Assembly: GCA_047975205.1 (NCBI GenBank)
Contig: JBKEDC010000035.1
Coordinates: 36,432-100,431, forward strand
Reading direction: 5' to 3'
DNA length: 64,000 nt
Source of the DNA: JBKEDC01 sp047975205
GTDB lineage: Bacteria; Bacteroidota; Bacteroidia; Bacteroidales; Prolixibacteraceae
Positions 43,473-53,227 of this stretch are shown here, in pieces; within the stretch, counting starts at the first letter, position 1; each line of letters begins with the position of its first letter. The notes under the pieces are model-generated. The model ran no database searches. It was not told where the DNA came from and saw nothing but the letters and a program-made list of their open reading frames with translations. A program made the position numbers and the translations under genes.

Positions 43473-44122
43473 AAGGTCTTAGCCATATCATAAAATTATC
43501 CAAGAAGCTTTCTGTTTTGAGGCTATTCTATCCGCTTATACATGGGTAATGAAATGTTCTTTAACATTCATATTCAAAATAATCATCTCGATCAAATTAA
43601 ATATCCTCGCTATAAGGAATCAAAAGAATATGCATGTGCTATTCATAAAATACGTCAAAGTGATCTCCTAAATACATCTTTTGTGACGATTGAACTACTC
43701 GTGTATAAGTATGCATTATTGCATAATGCGTCATTTTAAGACACTTATTGTTGTCGTTTCAATTTATTAATGTTTATTTAAATTGGCAAAAAAATAATGT
43801 TAATTCGCGTATGTATCTATCAAATTATAAGCGCAAAAGATAAAAAACAATTCGGATAATTATATATTTATATAGCTTTTCATCATAATATACGCCATTT
43901 GCAACTGCTTTAAGTTTCATTTTAGAGCATAAAGTCCTCAGATTTTTATTTTGTCTGACAAAAGGCTAGTTTTGTCTAGTGAGTATCATGTTGTTCTGTA
44001 TAAAAATACATATTTTATGAATTTTTTCGTCGTGTTTTTAAACATTGTTATACAGCATGCTGTTCTCTGCAATCAAACGTTGAAAGATAAATACTGTATA
44101 TATTAACTTAAATTAATTGTTT
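43473..44122. other. intergenic region upstream of the first SusC gene
   Basis: 650 bases with no convincing gene (a 65-codon frame at 43542-43739 has no supporting signal). A TTTTGTC/GACAAAA palindrome lies at 43949-43963 with a further TTTTGTC at 43970-43976. The last 35 bases resemble those before the second SusC gene. Confidence 0.5.
43949..43976. promoter_or_regulatory. palindromic TTTTGTC/GACAAAA sites upstream of susC-like gene
   Basis: TTTTGTC and GACAAAA flank a single T; after GGCTAG a second TTTTGTC follows. The three 7-base units could be an operator or two alternative hairpins about 150 bases before the SusC start. A TAGTTTTG (-7-like) lies within the second unit. Confidence 0.4.
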
Positions 44123-47100
44123 ATGAAGAGAATTGCTCTAATTCTGGCAATCTTTGTAATTGGTTTGCAGTCTGCAATGGCGCAAAATAAGACAATTACA
44201 GGTACGGTTACTTCGGCCGATGACGGGACTCCTGTTCCCGGGGTAACTGTAGTTGTGAAAGGTACTACCATCGGTACGCTAACCGATATTGATGGTAAGT
44301 ATGCGATTGAAGCTCCAGCAAATGCTACCACGCTTACATATAGCTTTGTCGGTATGGAAACTCATGAAGAAAAAATTAACGGTGCAATCGTGAATACGCA
44401 AATGAAAAGCGATGCAGTTGCTGTTGATGAAGTAGTGGTAACGGCGTTGGGTATTAAGCGTGAAGCTAAGGCGTTGGGTTATGCCACCCAAAAGATGGAT
44501 AATGAGGAGTTGAATAAAGCCGGAAATAGTGACTTGGCAAAGTCATTGCAAGGAAAGCTTGCCGGTGTGGAAGTGAAAATGTCATCGGGTATGCCCGGAG
44601 CATCTTCGCAGATTGTTATTCGTGGTGCACGTTCGTTCACCGGAGATAATACACCACTTTATGTGGTTGACGGTATGCCTATATCTTCAACAGCACCTTT
44701 CTCAACAGGTAATTCTGTAACCGGTGCCGATATATCTAACCGTGCTTTAGATATTAACCCGAATGATATTGAAAGCATCAACGTGTTGAAAGGTCAGGCA
44801 GCCGCAGCACTTTATGGTTTGCGTGCATCAAACGGTGTGGTAATTATTACTACAAAAAGTGGTAAAGGAGCGAAAAAAGGAAAACCTCAGGTATCGCTTT
44901 CTCAGGTAACGAGTTTCGAAACACCTTCTCGTTATCCGAACTATCAAACTAAATATGCACAAGGTTATAACGGAGAGTATGATCCAATGTCGTCTATGGC
45001 TTGGGGACCGCTTATCTCTGAGTTACCTAACGATCCTACTTATGGTTATGGAGGTAAATATTCAGGTGGTAAAGAAGGACAGTACTATGTGCCGCAGCGT
45101 GCATCTGCAGGTCTTGATCCTTGGGCTTATCCGCAATCATATGACAATTATGGCGACTATTTCGAAACCGGAGTAACAAGCACAACTAACATCAATTTGA
45201 GCCAAGCAACCGATAAAGGAAACTTTGCCATCGGTTTGGGTAGAACCGGTCAGGTTGGTATTGCCCCAAATACAGGTATGGAACGTTGGAATGCTATAGC
45301 TGCTGCCGATACAAAATTGAATGATAACTTCAAAGCGGGTTTCTCGGCAAATTTCTCTATGAATAATATCGATAAACTTTCTTCGGGTAATGATGCTTCT
45401 CTTGCCGGTGTTTATGCGGCTCCTTCATCTTATGATTTGAAAGGAACCCCTTCTCACGCATTGGGCGATCCTTATGAACAGGTATATTATCGAGGAGGTT
45501 CTTTCGACAACCCTTACTGGATTGAAGATAACAATACATTTAACGAAAAAACAAACCGTTTCTTCGGTAATGGTTATGTTGATTATAATGCAAAGTTAGC
45601 TGAAGGTATGACCTTAGATGTGAAGTATCAATTAGGGGTGGATACCTACACTACTCATTATCAAAATATTTTTGGATATGGTTCGAAGAATGAATCAATT
45701 GAGAATGCCGGTGTTACTAATTTAACTTACAATTCATTGCTTACTGCAAATTATGATTGGGTAATTAATGATGATTGGCATTTTAGTGCCCTTTTGGGTA
45801 ATGAACTGAATGACGCATCTACTAAAAATTACGAACAATACGGTCAATCTTTTAACTTCGGAGGGTGGAATCATATTGATAATGCACAGACAGTTACGGC
45901 AACAGAAAAACAATACAAGCAACGCACGGTTGGTTTCTTCACAAACTTGGCTCTTTCTTGGAGAGATATGTTATTCTTAAATGTTACCGGTCGTAACGAT
46001 ATCACATCGACTATGCCTCGTAATAACCGCAGCTTCTTCTATCCTTCGGTATCTTTAGGCTGGGTAGCTACAGAATTGGCTCCGCTGAAAGATTTATCAT
46101 GGTTAAGCTTTTTGAAACTTCGCGGTTCATATGCTGAGGTTGGTCAAGCCGGAACTTACTATGATAACTACTATTCTACACCAAACTATGGTGGAGGTAT
46201 GTGGGCTAACGTGCCTATTCAGTATCCTACTGATGGAGTTAATGCTTACACTCCGAACACAATAATGTATGACCCGAATTTGCGTCCGCAAAATACGAAG
46301 TCTTATGAACTAGGTATCGAATCTAAGTTTTTCCACAATCGTTTAGGTTTCGATTATACTTATTCTCGTCAGAATGTAACCGATCAAATTTTTCAAGTGC
46401 CATTGGCAGCATCAACAGGTATGGAAAGTATGGTAATGAATGGCGGTAAATTACACACTATTTCGCACGAATTGGTAGTTTATGCAACACCTATCCAAAC
46501 AAAAGATTTTTCATGGGATATTCAGTTGAACTTCTCGAAAATGGTCAATATGGTTGATGAATTGGCTGAGGGTGTAAACTCCATTATGCTTGGTGGGTTT
46601 GTTACACCGCAAATTCGCGTAAGTAAAGGATATAATTACCCAACTGTTTATGGTGGGCAGTTTAAGAAAGATGATGAAGGTCATGTTTTGGTTGATGAAG
46701 ACCCGAACTCTTCAACTTATGGTATGCCTATGGCGGGTGAACCCGGAGAATTGGGATCGGTTATGCCGGACTTCCAACTGGGTGGTACGATGGGTTTCAC
46801 CTATAAAAATATTTCGTTGAGTGCTACTCTTGATTGGAAATCAGGTGGTGTGATGTATTCGGGATCTAATGGTTTGATTGACCTTTATGGGGTGTCGGGT
46901 AATACTGCAGATCGTACATCAACATTCGTTTATGATGGCTATAAAGCCGATGGTTCTAAAAATGATATTGTGCGTGGTGGATCCGGTGACGAAGGAGCTT
47001 ATCAAACACTTTACTCTGATGTGTTAGGTAACATTGATGAATATTACGTGCGTCCGAGCGATTATTTGAAGTTGCGCGATGTAACTCTAAAATATCAATT

Positions 47101-47290
47101 CCCTAAAACATGGGTGCCTAAGGTTGATATTGCCGTGTCGGTATTTGCTCGTAATATTTTATTATGGTCAGCCCTTGATAATTTCGACCCGGAGAGTTCG
47201 CAAGGTAATACAAACATGGCAGGTGGTTTTGAACGTTTTTCAATGCCTCAAGCATCTAGCTACGGTTTTGGTGTTGATGTAACTTTCTAA
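44123..47290 (+). CDS. SusC/RagA-family TonB-linked outer-membrane protein (locus 1)
   Basis: A 1055-residue SusC-type transporter. After a signal peptide (ending SAMAQ) comes the carboxypeptidase-regulatory-like domain (ITGTVTSADDGTPVPGVTVVVKG), a TonB-box-like VDEVVVTALG, the plug (VIRGARSFTGDNTPLYVVDGMPI, AAAALYGLRASNGVVIITTK) and the 22-strand barrel ending YGFGVDVTF. Together with the SusD-like lipoprotein starting 12 bases later it should import an oligosaccharide or peptide through the outer membrane. ATG 44123 (MKRIALIL) is preferred to a TTG two codons upstream. No glycosidase, protease or dedicated regulator lies beside it, so the ligand is open. Confidence 0.95.
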   Translation: MKRIALILAIFVIGLQSAMAQNKTITGTVTSADDGTPVPGVTVVVKGTTIGTLTDIDGKYAIEAPANATTLTYSFVGMETHEEKINGAIVNTQMKSDAVAVDEVVVTALGIKREAKALGYATQKMDNEELNKAGNSDLAKSLQGKLAGVEVKMSSGMPGASSQIVIRGARSFTGDNTPLYVVDGMPISSTAPFSTGNSVTGADISNRALDINPNDIESINVLKGQAAAALYGLRASNGVVIITTKSGKGAKKGKPQVSLSQVTSFETPSRYPNYQTKYAQGYNGEYDPMSSMAWGPLISELPNDPTYGYGGKYSGGKEGQYYVPQRASAGLDPWAYPQSYDNYGDYFETGVTSTTNINLSQATDKGNFAIGLGRTGQVGIAPNTGMERWNAIAAADTKLNDNFKAGFSANFSMNNIDKLSSGNDASLAGVYAAPSSYDLKGTPSHALGDPYEQVYYRGGSFDNPYWIEDNNTFNEKTNRFFGNGYVDYNAKLAEGMTLDVKYQLGVDTYTTHYQNIFGYGSKNESIENAGVTNLTYNSLLTANYDWVINDDWHFSALLGNELNDASTKNYEQYGQSFNFGGWNHIDNAQTVTATEKQYKQRTVGFFTNLALSWRDMLFLNVTGRNDITSTMPRNNRSFFYPSVSLGWVATELAPLKDLSWLSFLKLRGSYAEVGQAGTYYDNYYSTPNYGGGMWANVPIQYPTDGVNAYTPNTIMYDPNLRPQNTKSYELGIESKFFHNRLGFDYTYSRQNVTDQIFQVPLAASTGMESMVMNGGKLHTISHELVVYATPIQTKDFSWDIQLNFSKMVNMVDELAEGVNSIMLGGFVTPQIRVSKGYNYPTVYGGQFKKDDEGHVLVDEDPNSSTYGMPMAGEPGELGSVMPDFQLGGTMGFTYKNISLSATLDWKSGGVMYSGSNGLIDLYGVSGNTADRTSTFVYDGYKADGSKNDIVRGGSGDEGAYQTLYSDVLGNIDEYYVRPSDYLKLRDVTLKYQFPKTWVPKVDIAVSVFARNILLWSALDNFDPESSQGNTNMAGGFERFSMPQASSYGFGVDVTF

Positions 47291-47302
47291 GAATAAATTA
47301 CA

Positions 47303-48772
47303 ATGAAAAACATGAATAAATATATTAAATATTTTGCATCTGTGGCTGCATTTGCAGGTGTGTTGGCATCTTGCTCTCAAGATAGACTAGATGAAATAAA
47401 TAATAATGTTAACAATCCGACTGATGTGTCGTCCACTTATATTATTCCGGATGTCTTGATGAATACCGGTTTCAATATTGTGGGGGCCGATTTGAACTTC
47501 TATGCAGAGGTATATTCAGAACTTCAGGTAGGTATTTACAATCAAATGTATAATGCAGAAACCCGTTCGTCTGAGCCCCAAAGTAGTACTACTTACAACA
47601 ATCAGTGGTTAGGTCTTTATAATAACATGTATAACTTAAAGGTTGTTATGGAGAAATGTTCTACAGGTGGTGAAGAAGAGGGGAATTATGTTACCTTGGG
47701 TATTGCTCAGGTAATGAATGCCTACAACTTGGCTACTTTAACTGACTTGTTTGGCGATGTGCCTTACAGTGAAGCTCTTCAACCGGGTGTTATTTTTACG
47801 CCAAAACTAGATGCTCAAGAAGATTTGTATCCTCAGATTATTCAATATTTATTAGATGGTATCGAGAACTTGAATAAATCTACTGATTATCCATCTTTAG
47901 GCATTCAAGATTTTTATTACGGTGGCGATGCTGCTAAATGGACTAAATTTGCTTACGGCTTGTTAGCTCGCTATACCATGCGTTTGTCGAATGTGGCTCC
48001 TGATTATGATGCGGTGTTGAATTATGTTGATCAATCTTTTGCGGAAGCTGCCGATCAATGTATTCTTACATTTAACGGTACAACTACACATAATCCGATT
48101 TACACGTTCTATACTGACCGAGATTATTTCGGTGCAAGCCAGAGTTTGAAAGATAAGTTGACTACCCTTTCTGATCCTCGTGCAGATATTTATTGGATTG
48201 CCTATGGGGGAGATGGAGATGCTTCATTGAGTTTTGCTCCTAATGGAGAACCTACACAAAAACAAGGTGCATACAGCATTTCAAACATTATGAGCGATAC
48301 TAATCCGATTTATTTAATGAGTTATCACGAATTGATGTTTATTAAAGCAGAAGCTGCAGCACGTAAGGGTGATTTAGCAACAGCTTCGAGTGCTTTAAAA
48401 ACAGCAGTGGTTGCAGCTATGGGTAAATCGAACGTAGGCATTGATGTAGCAACAGCCGAAGCTTATTACAATGATAAAGTTGCTCCGGATATGGCTTCGC
48501 AGGCTTCAGCAATAAAAGCAATTGCATTGCAAAAATACATTGCTTGTTATGAAGAAGAAGGTATTGAAGCATATAATGACATTCGTCGTTGGAAAGCTAT
48601 GGGAGAAGAAAACATCGAGTTGGAAAATCCTAAAAATGCCGAAGGAAAATTTCCGTTGCGTTATACCTATGGGGCAGATGATGTGACTGCTAATGAAAAT
48701 GTAGAAAATGCTTATGGCGATGGTACTTATGTGTACTCTCAGAATGTGTGGTGGGCAGGAGGTTCTCGCTAA
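47303..48772 (+). CDS. SusD-like lipoprotein, SusD_2 type (locus 1)
   Basis: A 489-residue lipoprotein (lipobox LASC, Cys24) of the helical TPR-containing SusD fold; its pattern (NNQWLGLYNNMYNLKVVMEK, NAYNLATLTDLFGDVPYSEAL, LLARYTMRLSN) fits the SusD_2 subfamily. It would sit on the SusC barrel as a hinged lid and bind the ligand. The C-terminal part has the usual MSYHELMFIKAEAAARKGDL and IRRWKAMG motifs. It follows SusC by 12 bases and is followed after 23 bases by a third lipoprotein gene. SusD_2 partners are common in loci without clear polysaccharide targets. Confidence 0.93.
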   Translation: MKNMNKYIKYFASVAAFAGVLASCSQDRLDEINNNVNNPTDVSSTYIIPDVLMNTGFNIVGADLNFYAEVYSELQVGIYNQMYNAETRSSEPQSSTTYNNQWLGLYNNMYNLKVVMEKCSTGGEEEGNYVTLGIAQVMNAYNLATLTDLFGDVPYSEALQPGVIFTPKLDAQEDLYPQIIQYLLDGIENLNKSTDYPSLGIQDFYYGGDAAKWTKFAYGLLARYTMRLSNVAPDYDAVLNYVDQSFAEAADQCILTFNGTTTHNPIYTFYTDRDYFGASQSLKDKLTTLSDPRADIYWIAYGGDGDASLSFAPNGEPTQKQGAYSISNIMSDTNPIYLMSYHELMFIKAEAAARKGDLATASSALKTAVVAAMGKSNVGIDVATAEAYYNDKVAPDMASQASAIKAIALQKYIACYEEEGIEAYNDIRRWKAMGEENIELENPKNAEGKFPLRYTYGADDVTANENVENAYGDGTYVYSQNVWWAGGSR

Positions 48773-48795
48773 TTAAAACTTTAAAATTTAGAAAT

Positions 48796-49641
48796 ATGAA
48801 ATATTTTAAATATCTATGGCTTATTGCTTTTGTTGCAGTATCTTTTATATCGTGCAACAGTTGGGATAATCCGGCAAAAGACAGAGGAGTTTACCCTAAC
48901 CCAACATTGGAAAATATTGCTCCGGCATTCTTTACCGAAGATTTTGAAAATAGCTATGTGGCTTTTGATGTAGTTATGTCGGAAGAAGATCAAGCTAAAA
49001 TTGATGGAGCTTACCTGCAAATCTCATATACTCCGGAAGATGGAGAGAAAAGCGATGCGGTTAAACTGCAAGATTTAGCATCATTCCCTGCTGAAGTTGA
49101 GATTTCTGCGGAAACAGCTATTGCAGCCGTTGGAAAGACTGATGCTGATGTTAAATTGAACGATGTATTTTCAATAGAAGTGATAACAATTGTCAATGGT
49201 GTAGAAACAAAATCTACAGCAGCTATCGATGCTAAAGTTACTTGTGCTTTTGAGCCGGGAGTGACCGTTACTAGCGGAACATATAAATATGCTTCTTCAT
49301 CTTGGGAAACAAGCGGATCGGTCGTGATTAGACCTGATGATTCAGATCCTTATAAAGTTTATATCAATGTAGATGGTTTAGCTGCAGGAGATGGGGTAGA
49401 AGGTACCGGTAATGAAATTGCGATAACAATTGATCCGGACACTTATGCAGTTACCGGTGATGGCTCGGCAGTTATAGTGGCAGAAACTATGGGTGACTAT
49501 ACTAATGAGACATATCAGCTGGTGAGCGGAAGTTTTGATTCTTGTTCAGGTAATTACGATTTGACTTTTGCCATAAATGTAGATCAAGGTTCGTTTGGTT
49601 CATTTGCTTTTGAATTTACAGTGCCGGAAGCTGATGAATAA
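48796..49641 (+). CDS. lipoprotein following SusC/SusD (locus 1), function unknown
   Basis: A 281-residue lipoprotein (lipobox FISC, Cys20), rich in beta strands and acidic residues, with a possible first Ig-like domain (about 45-140) and a second domain (GTYKYASSSWETSGSVVIRPDD onward) in which I recognise no known family. By position it corresponds to the SusE/SusF-like surface glycan-binding proteins that follow SusD, though the sequence shows no aromatic platform I can point to. The true start is ATG 48796; the frame extends 16 codons upstream into susD without a signal-like sequence. A terminator follows, so locus 1 is a three-gene unit. Confidence 0.8.
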   Translation: MKYFKYLWLIAFVAVSFISCNSWDNPAKDRGVYPNPTLENIAPAFFTEDFENSYVAFDVVMSEEDQAKIDGAYLQISYTPEDGEKSDAVKLQDLASFPAEVEISAETAIAAVGKTDADVKLNDVFSIEVITIVNGVETKSTAAIDAKVTCAFEPGVTVTSGTYKYASSSWETSGSVVIRPDDSDPYKVYINVDGLAAGDGVEGTGNEIAITIDPDTYAVTGDGSAVIVAETMGDYTNETYQLVSGSFDSCSGNYDLTFAINVDQGSFGSFAFEFTVPEADE

Positions 49642-49668
49642 TAAGTAAGAAATTTATACTATAAGCAA

Positions 49669-49702
49669 AGGGCTATCCTCAATGAGGATGGCTCTTTTTT
49701 TT
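49669..49702 (+). terminator. SusC/D locus 1 terminator
   Basis: AGGGCTATCCTC pairs with GAGGATGGCTCT (two wobbles, 3-base loop) and runs into eight T residues. Confidence 0.85.
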
Positions 49703-50050
49703 GCCCCAATTATCGGTGTAATAACTAATCTAGACTGTAAGTATGTATTGATGATTAGATTGATAATAATTGATATCTTATATTAGATTGCATTGTTAAT
49801 TTTAACATTAATATAAAGCTATTGGAATTGTATTGTTTGTGTCTGTTTAATGTGTTTTATTAATAAATTTATTCATTTTACTTTTGTTTTTTATCCTTAC
49901 TGTGGATTTTTACTTTTAAAAGCTTTATATTTGCTGTTAAATTATATTTTAAAATGTTTTAGTTTACAAATGAAATTTGATTAAAATTGTAATTGTTTAT
50001 AATTAAAAAATTAAATAGAGATACTGTATATTAATTAAAATTGATTGTTT
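49703..50050. other. intergenic region upstream of the second SusC gene
   Basis: Very AT-rich. It holds a TATATTTG -7 box (49926-49933) about 118 bases before the SusC ATG, without a clear -33 TTG, and a final stretch similar to the leader of the first SusC gene. No gene seen. Confidence 0.45.
49926..49933 (+). promoter_or_regulatory. SusC/D locus 2 -7 element
   Basis: TATATTTG matches TAnnTTTG; the leader to the SusC ATG would be about 110 bases. Confidence 0.4.
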
Positions 50051-53000
50051 ATGAAGAGAATTGCTTTACTACTCGCAATCTTAGCATTCGGTTTGAGTGC
50101 TGTGGCTCAAACCAAGACAATTACAGGTACCGTTACAAGCGACGATGGAAGTTCGCTTCCGGGGGTAACTGTTCTTGTGAAAGGCACAACCGTCGGCACG
50201 GTAACTAATACGGATGGGAAATATTCGCTTAAAACTCCAACGAATGCGAAAACGCTTGTATTTTCTTTTATCGGTATGCAAACTCAGGAATTACCGATTA
50301 ATGGAAGTCAAATTAATGTTTCGTTAATTGCTGATGCTATCGGTATTGACGAGGTGGTTGCTGTAGGATATGGAGTGACTACTCGCGAGGCAATCACCGG
50401 AGCGGTAGCCGAGGTTGATGCTAAGGCTATCGAAAGTCGCCCGGTATCGAGTGTTGCCGGAGCATTAGAAGGCTCTACTCCGGGGGTGCAAGTGAATAAC
50501 ACTTATGGACAGCCTGGTACTGACCCTAAAATTCGTATTCGCGGATTCGCATCGGTTAATGGTTCGAATGATCCATTGTATGTAGTTGATGGAGTTCCTT
50601 ACACAGGAAACATCTCCGATTTAAATCCTAATGATGTGGAATCGATGACGGTTTTGAAAGATGCGGCATCGGCTGCTCTTTATGGTAACCGCGCTGCCAA
50701 TGGTGTAATTGTGATTACTACAAAGCAAGGAAAAAAAGGAAAACTGAGTGTGAATGTATCAGCAAATATGGGTGCTTATAATCGAGGTATTGATGAGTTT
50801 GAGCGTTTAAGTCCGGATGAATGGATGGAAACCATGTGGACGGGCTATCGCAATAGCTTGATTTCAAGTGGTCAGATTACGAATGTTAATGATGCATCGG
50901 CTTATGCTTCAAATAATTTAGTTAGTCAAGTTGTATTTCGAAATATTTACAATACCGGTGATACCGAATTATTTGATTCGAATGGTAAGCTGAATGATGG
51001 CGTTTCTGTTCTTCCGGGTTATAGTGATTTAGATTGGAGAGATGGTATTGAAAGAACAGGTTTCCGCCAAGAATATAATATTAATGCCAATGCAGCATCC
51101 GATAGGTATAAAGTATATGCTTCATTGGGATATTTAGATGAGGCCGGTTATATTATTAATTCAGACTTTGAGCGTGTAACGGCTCGCGTAAATTCTTCGT
51201 TCACTCCGGTCGATTGGTTTGAAACAGGTGTAAATCTATCAGTTACCAGTTCTCAATCGGATCAGGCTGCTTCGGCTTCAGGAACAGCCTATGCAAACCC
51301 ATTCTACCAAACAAGGATGATGGCTCCAATCTACCCGATGTATATGCATAATGCTGATGGTTCATATGCGCTTGATGAGAATGGAAAAAAACAATATGAC
51401 CTGACTTCTCAGTATCTAGATAATCGGCATTTGATTTATGAAACAGAGAATAACAGTACTACAGATAGTCGAGATATTCTCAAAGGACAAGCTTATGCCA
51501 AATTCAATTTTCTGAAAGATTTTTCTTTTACGGTACGTGGAGATAAAAGTTTTCGTAATCGCAGCAGAAAGAAATTTGATAACCCTAATGTAGGTGATGG
51601 TCAGGGCGGTAATGGTCGTTTGTATAGCTATTATTATCGTTGGGATGAATCAACTTTCCAGCAGCAATTAAATTGGAATAAGTCTTATAATAATCATAAT
51701 GTTGATGTCCTGTTAGGACATGAAAACTACTCCTACGATAGAAGCTATAATTACACCGGTAAAGATAATATGGTTGTAGACGGAATTTTAGAGAATTCAA
51801 ACTTTACTAATCAAGTAACAAGTGAAGGTTATTCTGATGAATATAGAACGGAAAGTTACTTGGGTCGTATTCGTTATAATTATGACGGAAAATATTATGC
51901 AGATGCTTCATTCCGTCGTGATGGTTCATCTCGTTTTTATAAAGATAATAGATGGGGTAACTTCTATAGTTTTGGGGCTAGTTGGAGTATTGATAAAGAA
52001 GACTTCATGGATGATGTGAATTGGGTAGATTATACGAAACTTCGCGCTTCCTATGGAGAGGTTGGTAATGATCAGGGTGTAGGTTTTTATGGCTATCAGT
52101 CGCTTTATGATATTGAGCAGAATGGTAATAGTGGTGCATTTTTTATGTCGCAATTAGGAAATAAAGATATTCAATGGGAGACAACAGCCACTTTTGACAT
52201 CGCATTGGAAGGTAGGTTGTTTAACCGTATGAATTATTCGATTAACTATTTTGATAAAGCCTCAAAGGATTTGTTGTTTGATGTATTAGTTCCATCGTCA
52301 AATGGTGCTGTTGAATCTGATGTTAATGGAACATATATAACTCAAAACATAGGTAAGGTTTCTAACTATGGTGTGGAGTTAGCTTTCGATGTAGATGCTA
52401 TCCGTACAAAAGATTGGAATTGGAATATAGGTTTTGACGCAACTTTCTTGAAAAATAAGGTGAGAGAATTACCTAACGGTGATGACATTATTAATGGTAC
52501 ACAAAAGATATCAGAAGGACGCAGCTTATATGAATTTTGGACTTATCAGTTCCAAGGGGTTGATCAAATGACAGGAGATGCCCTCTATACTGTCGATACA
52601 GAAGCATATAATATAAGTGATATTGATTCGAAATGGATTCGTGAAATAAATGGGGAGTATTACACAACAAACACAACCTATGGTTATCGAGATTTTAGTG
52701 GCTCAGCCATTCCGGATGTGTATGGTAGTATTAATTCATCATTGAGTTACAAAGGATTTTCATTGAATATGTTATTTACTTATTCAATAGGAGGTAAGAT
52801 GTATGATTCTTCTTATCGTTCATTAATGAATGTTAGCCAAAGCCCGAGCGCTATTCACGTTGATGCATTAAACTCATGGAACGGAACTCCCGAAGGAATT
52901 ACAGAAACTTCAGAAAATCGTATTGATCCTAATGGTTTGCCACGTATTGATTATTATTCTGCCCAATATAACAACGATATGAGCGATAGATTTCTATTAG

Positions 53001-53227
53001 ATGCTTCATATTTCGTTATTAAGAATATTACATTGAGTTATCAGTTTCCAAGACATCTCCTCAAACCTTTGAATTTGCAAGGCTTAACACTCAAGGGATC
53101 TATTGAGAATTTGGCAACATTTACTTCTAAACAGGGGATTAATCCACAATATGGATTTAGCGGTAAGTCCGATTACACATTTACTACACCTAGGGTATTT
53201 ACCTTCGGTGTTGATATTAACCTTTAA
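50051..53227 (+). CDS. SusC/RagA-family TonB-linked outer-membrane protein (locus 2)
   Basis: A 1058-residue SusC-type transporter built like the first: signal peptide (ending SAVAQ), regulatory-like domain (ITGTVTSDDGSSLPGVTVLVKG), TonB-box-like IDEVVAVGYG, plug (IRIRGFASVNGSNDPLYVVDG, AASAALYGNRAANGVIVITTKQGKKG) and a barrel ending TFGVDINL. The first 25 residues and the preceding leader are close to those of locus 1, while plug and barrel differ strongly. ATG 50051 is chosen over an upstream TTG. The SusD partner starts inside its stop codon. The substrate is unknown and no enzyme genes are adjacent. Confidence 0.95.
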   Translation: MKRIALLLAILAFGLSAVAQTKTITGTVTSDDGSSLPGVTVLVKGTTVGTVTNTDGKYSLKTPTNAKTLVFSFIGMQTQELPINGSQINVSLIADAIGIDEVVAVGYGVTTREAITGAVAEVDAKAIESRPVSSVAGALEGSTPGVQVNNTYGQPGTDPKIRIRGFASVNGSNDPLYVVDGVPYTGNISDLNPNDVESMTVLKDAASAALYGNRAANGVIVITTKQGKKGKLSVNVSANMGAYNRGIDEFERLSPDEWMETMWTGYRNSLISSGQITNVNDASAYASNNLVSQVVFRNIYNTGDTELFDSNGKLNDGVSVLPGYSDLDWRDGIERTGFRQEYNINANAASDRYKVYASLGYLDEAGYIINSDFERVTARVNSSFTPVDWFETGVNLSVTSSQSDQAASASGTAYANPFYQTRMMAPIYPMYMHNADGSYALDENGKKQYDLTSQYLDNRHLIYETENNSTTDSRDILKGQAYAKFNFLKDFSFTVRGDKSFRNRSRKKFDNPNVGDGQGGNGRLYSYYYRWDESTFQQQLNWNKSYNNHNVDVLLGHENYSYDRSYNYTGKDNMVVDGILENSNFTNQVTSEGYSDEYRTESYLGRIRYNYDGKYYADASFRRDGSSRFYKDNRWGNFYSFGASWSIDKEDFMDDVNWVDYTKLRASYGEVGNDQGVGFYGYQSLYDIEQNGNSGAFFMSQLGNKDIQWETTATFDIALEGRLFNRMNYSINYFDKASKDLLFDVLVPSSNGAVESDVNGTYITQNIGKVSNYGVELAFDVDAIRTKDWNWNIGFDATFLKNKVRELPNGDDIINGTQKISEGRSLYEFWTYQFQGVDQMTGDALYTVDTEAYNISDIDSKWIREINGEYYTTNTTYGYRDFSGSAIPDVYGSINSSLSYKGFSLNMLFTYSIGGKMYDSSYRSLMNVSQSPSAIHVDALNSWNGTPEGITETSENRIDPNGLPRIDYYSAQYNNDMSDRFLLDASYFVIKNITLSYQFPRHLLKPLNLQGLTLKGSIENLATFTSKQGINPQYGFSGKSDYTFTTPRVFTFGVDINL

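Noticed and set aside
43542..43739. 65-codon open frame before the first SusC gene
   Set aside because: No signal peptide, conserved pattern or promoter; the length is expected by chance in this region.
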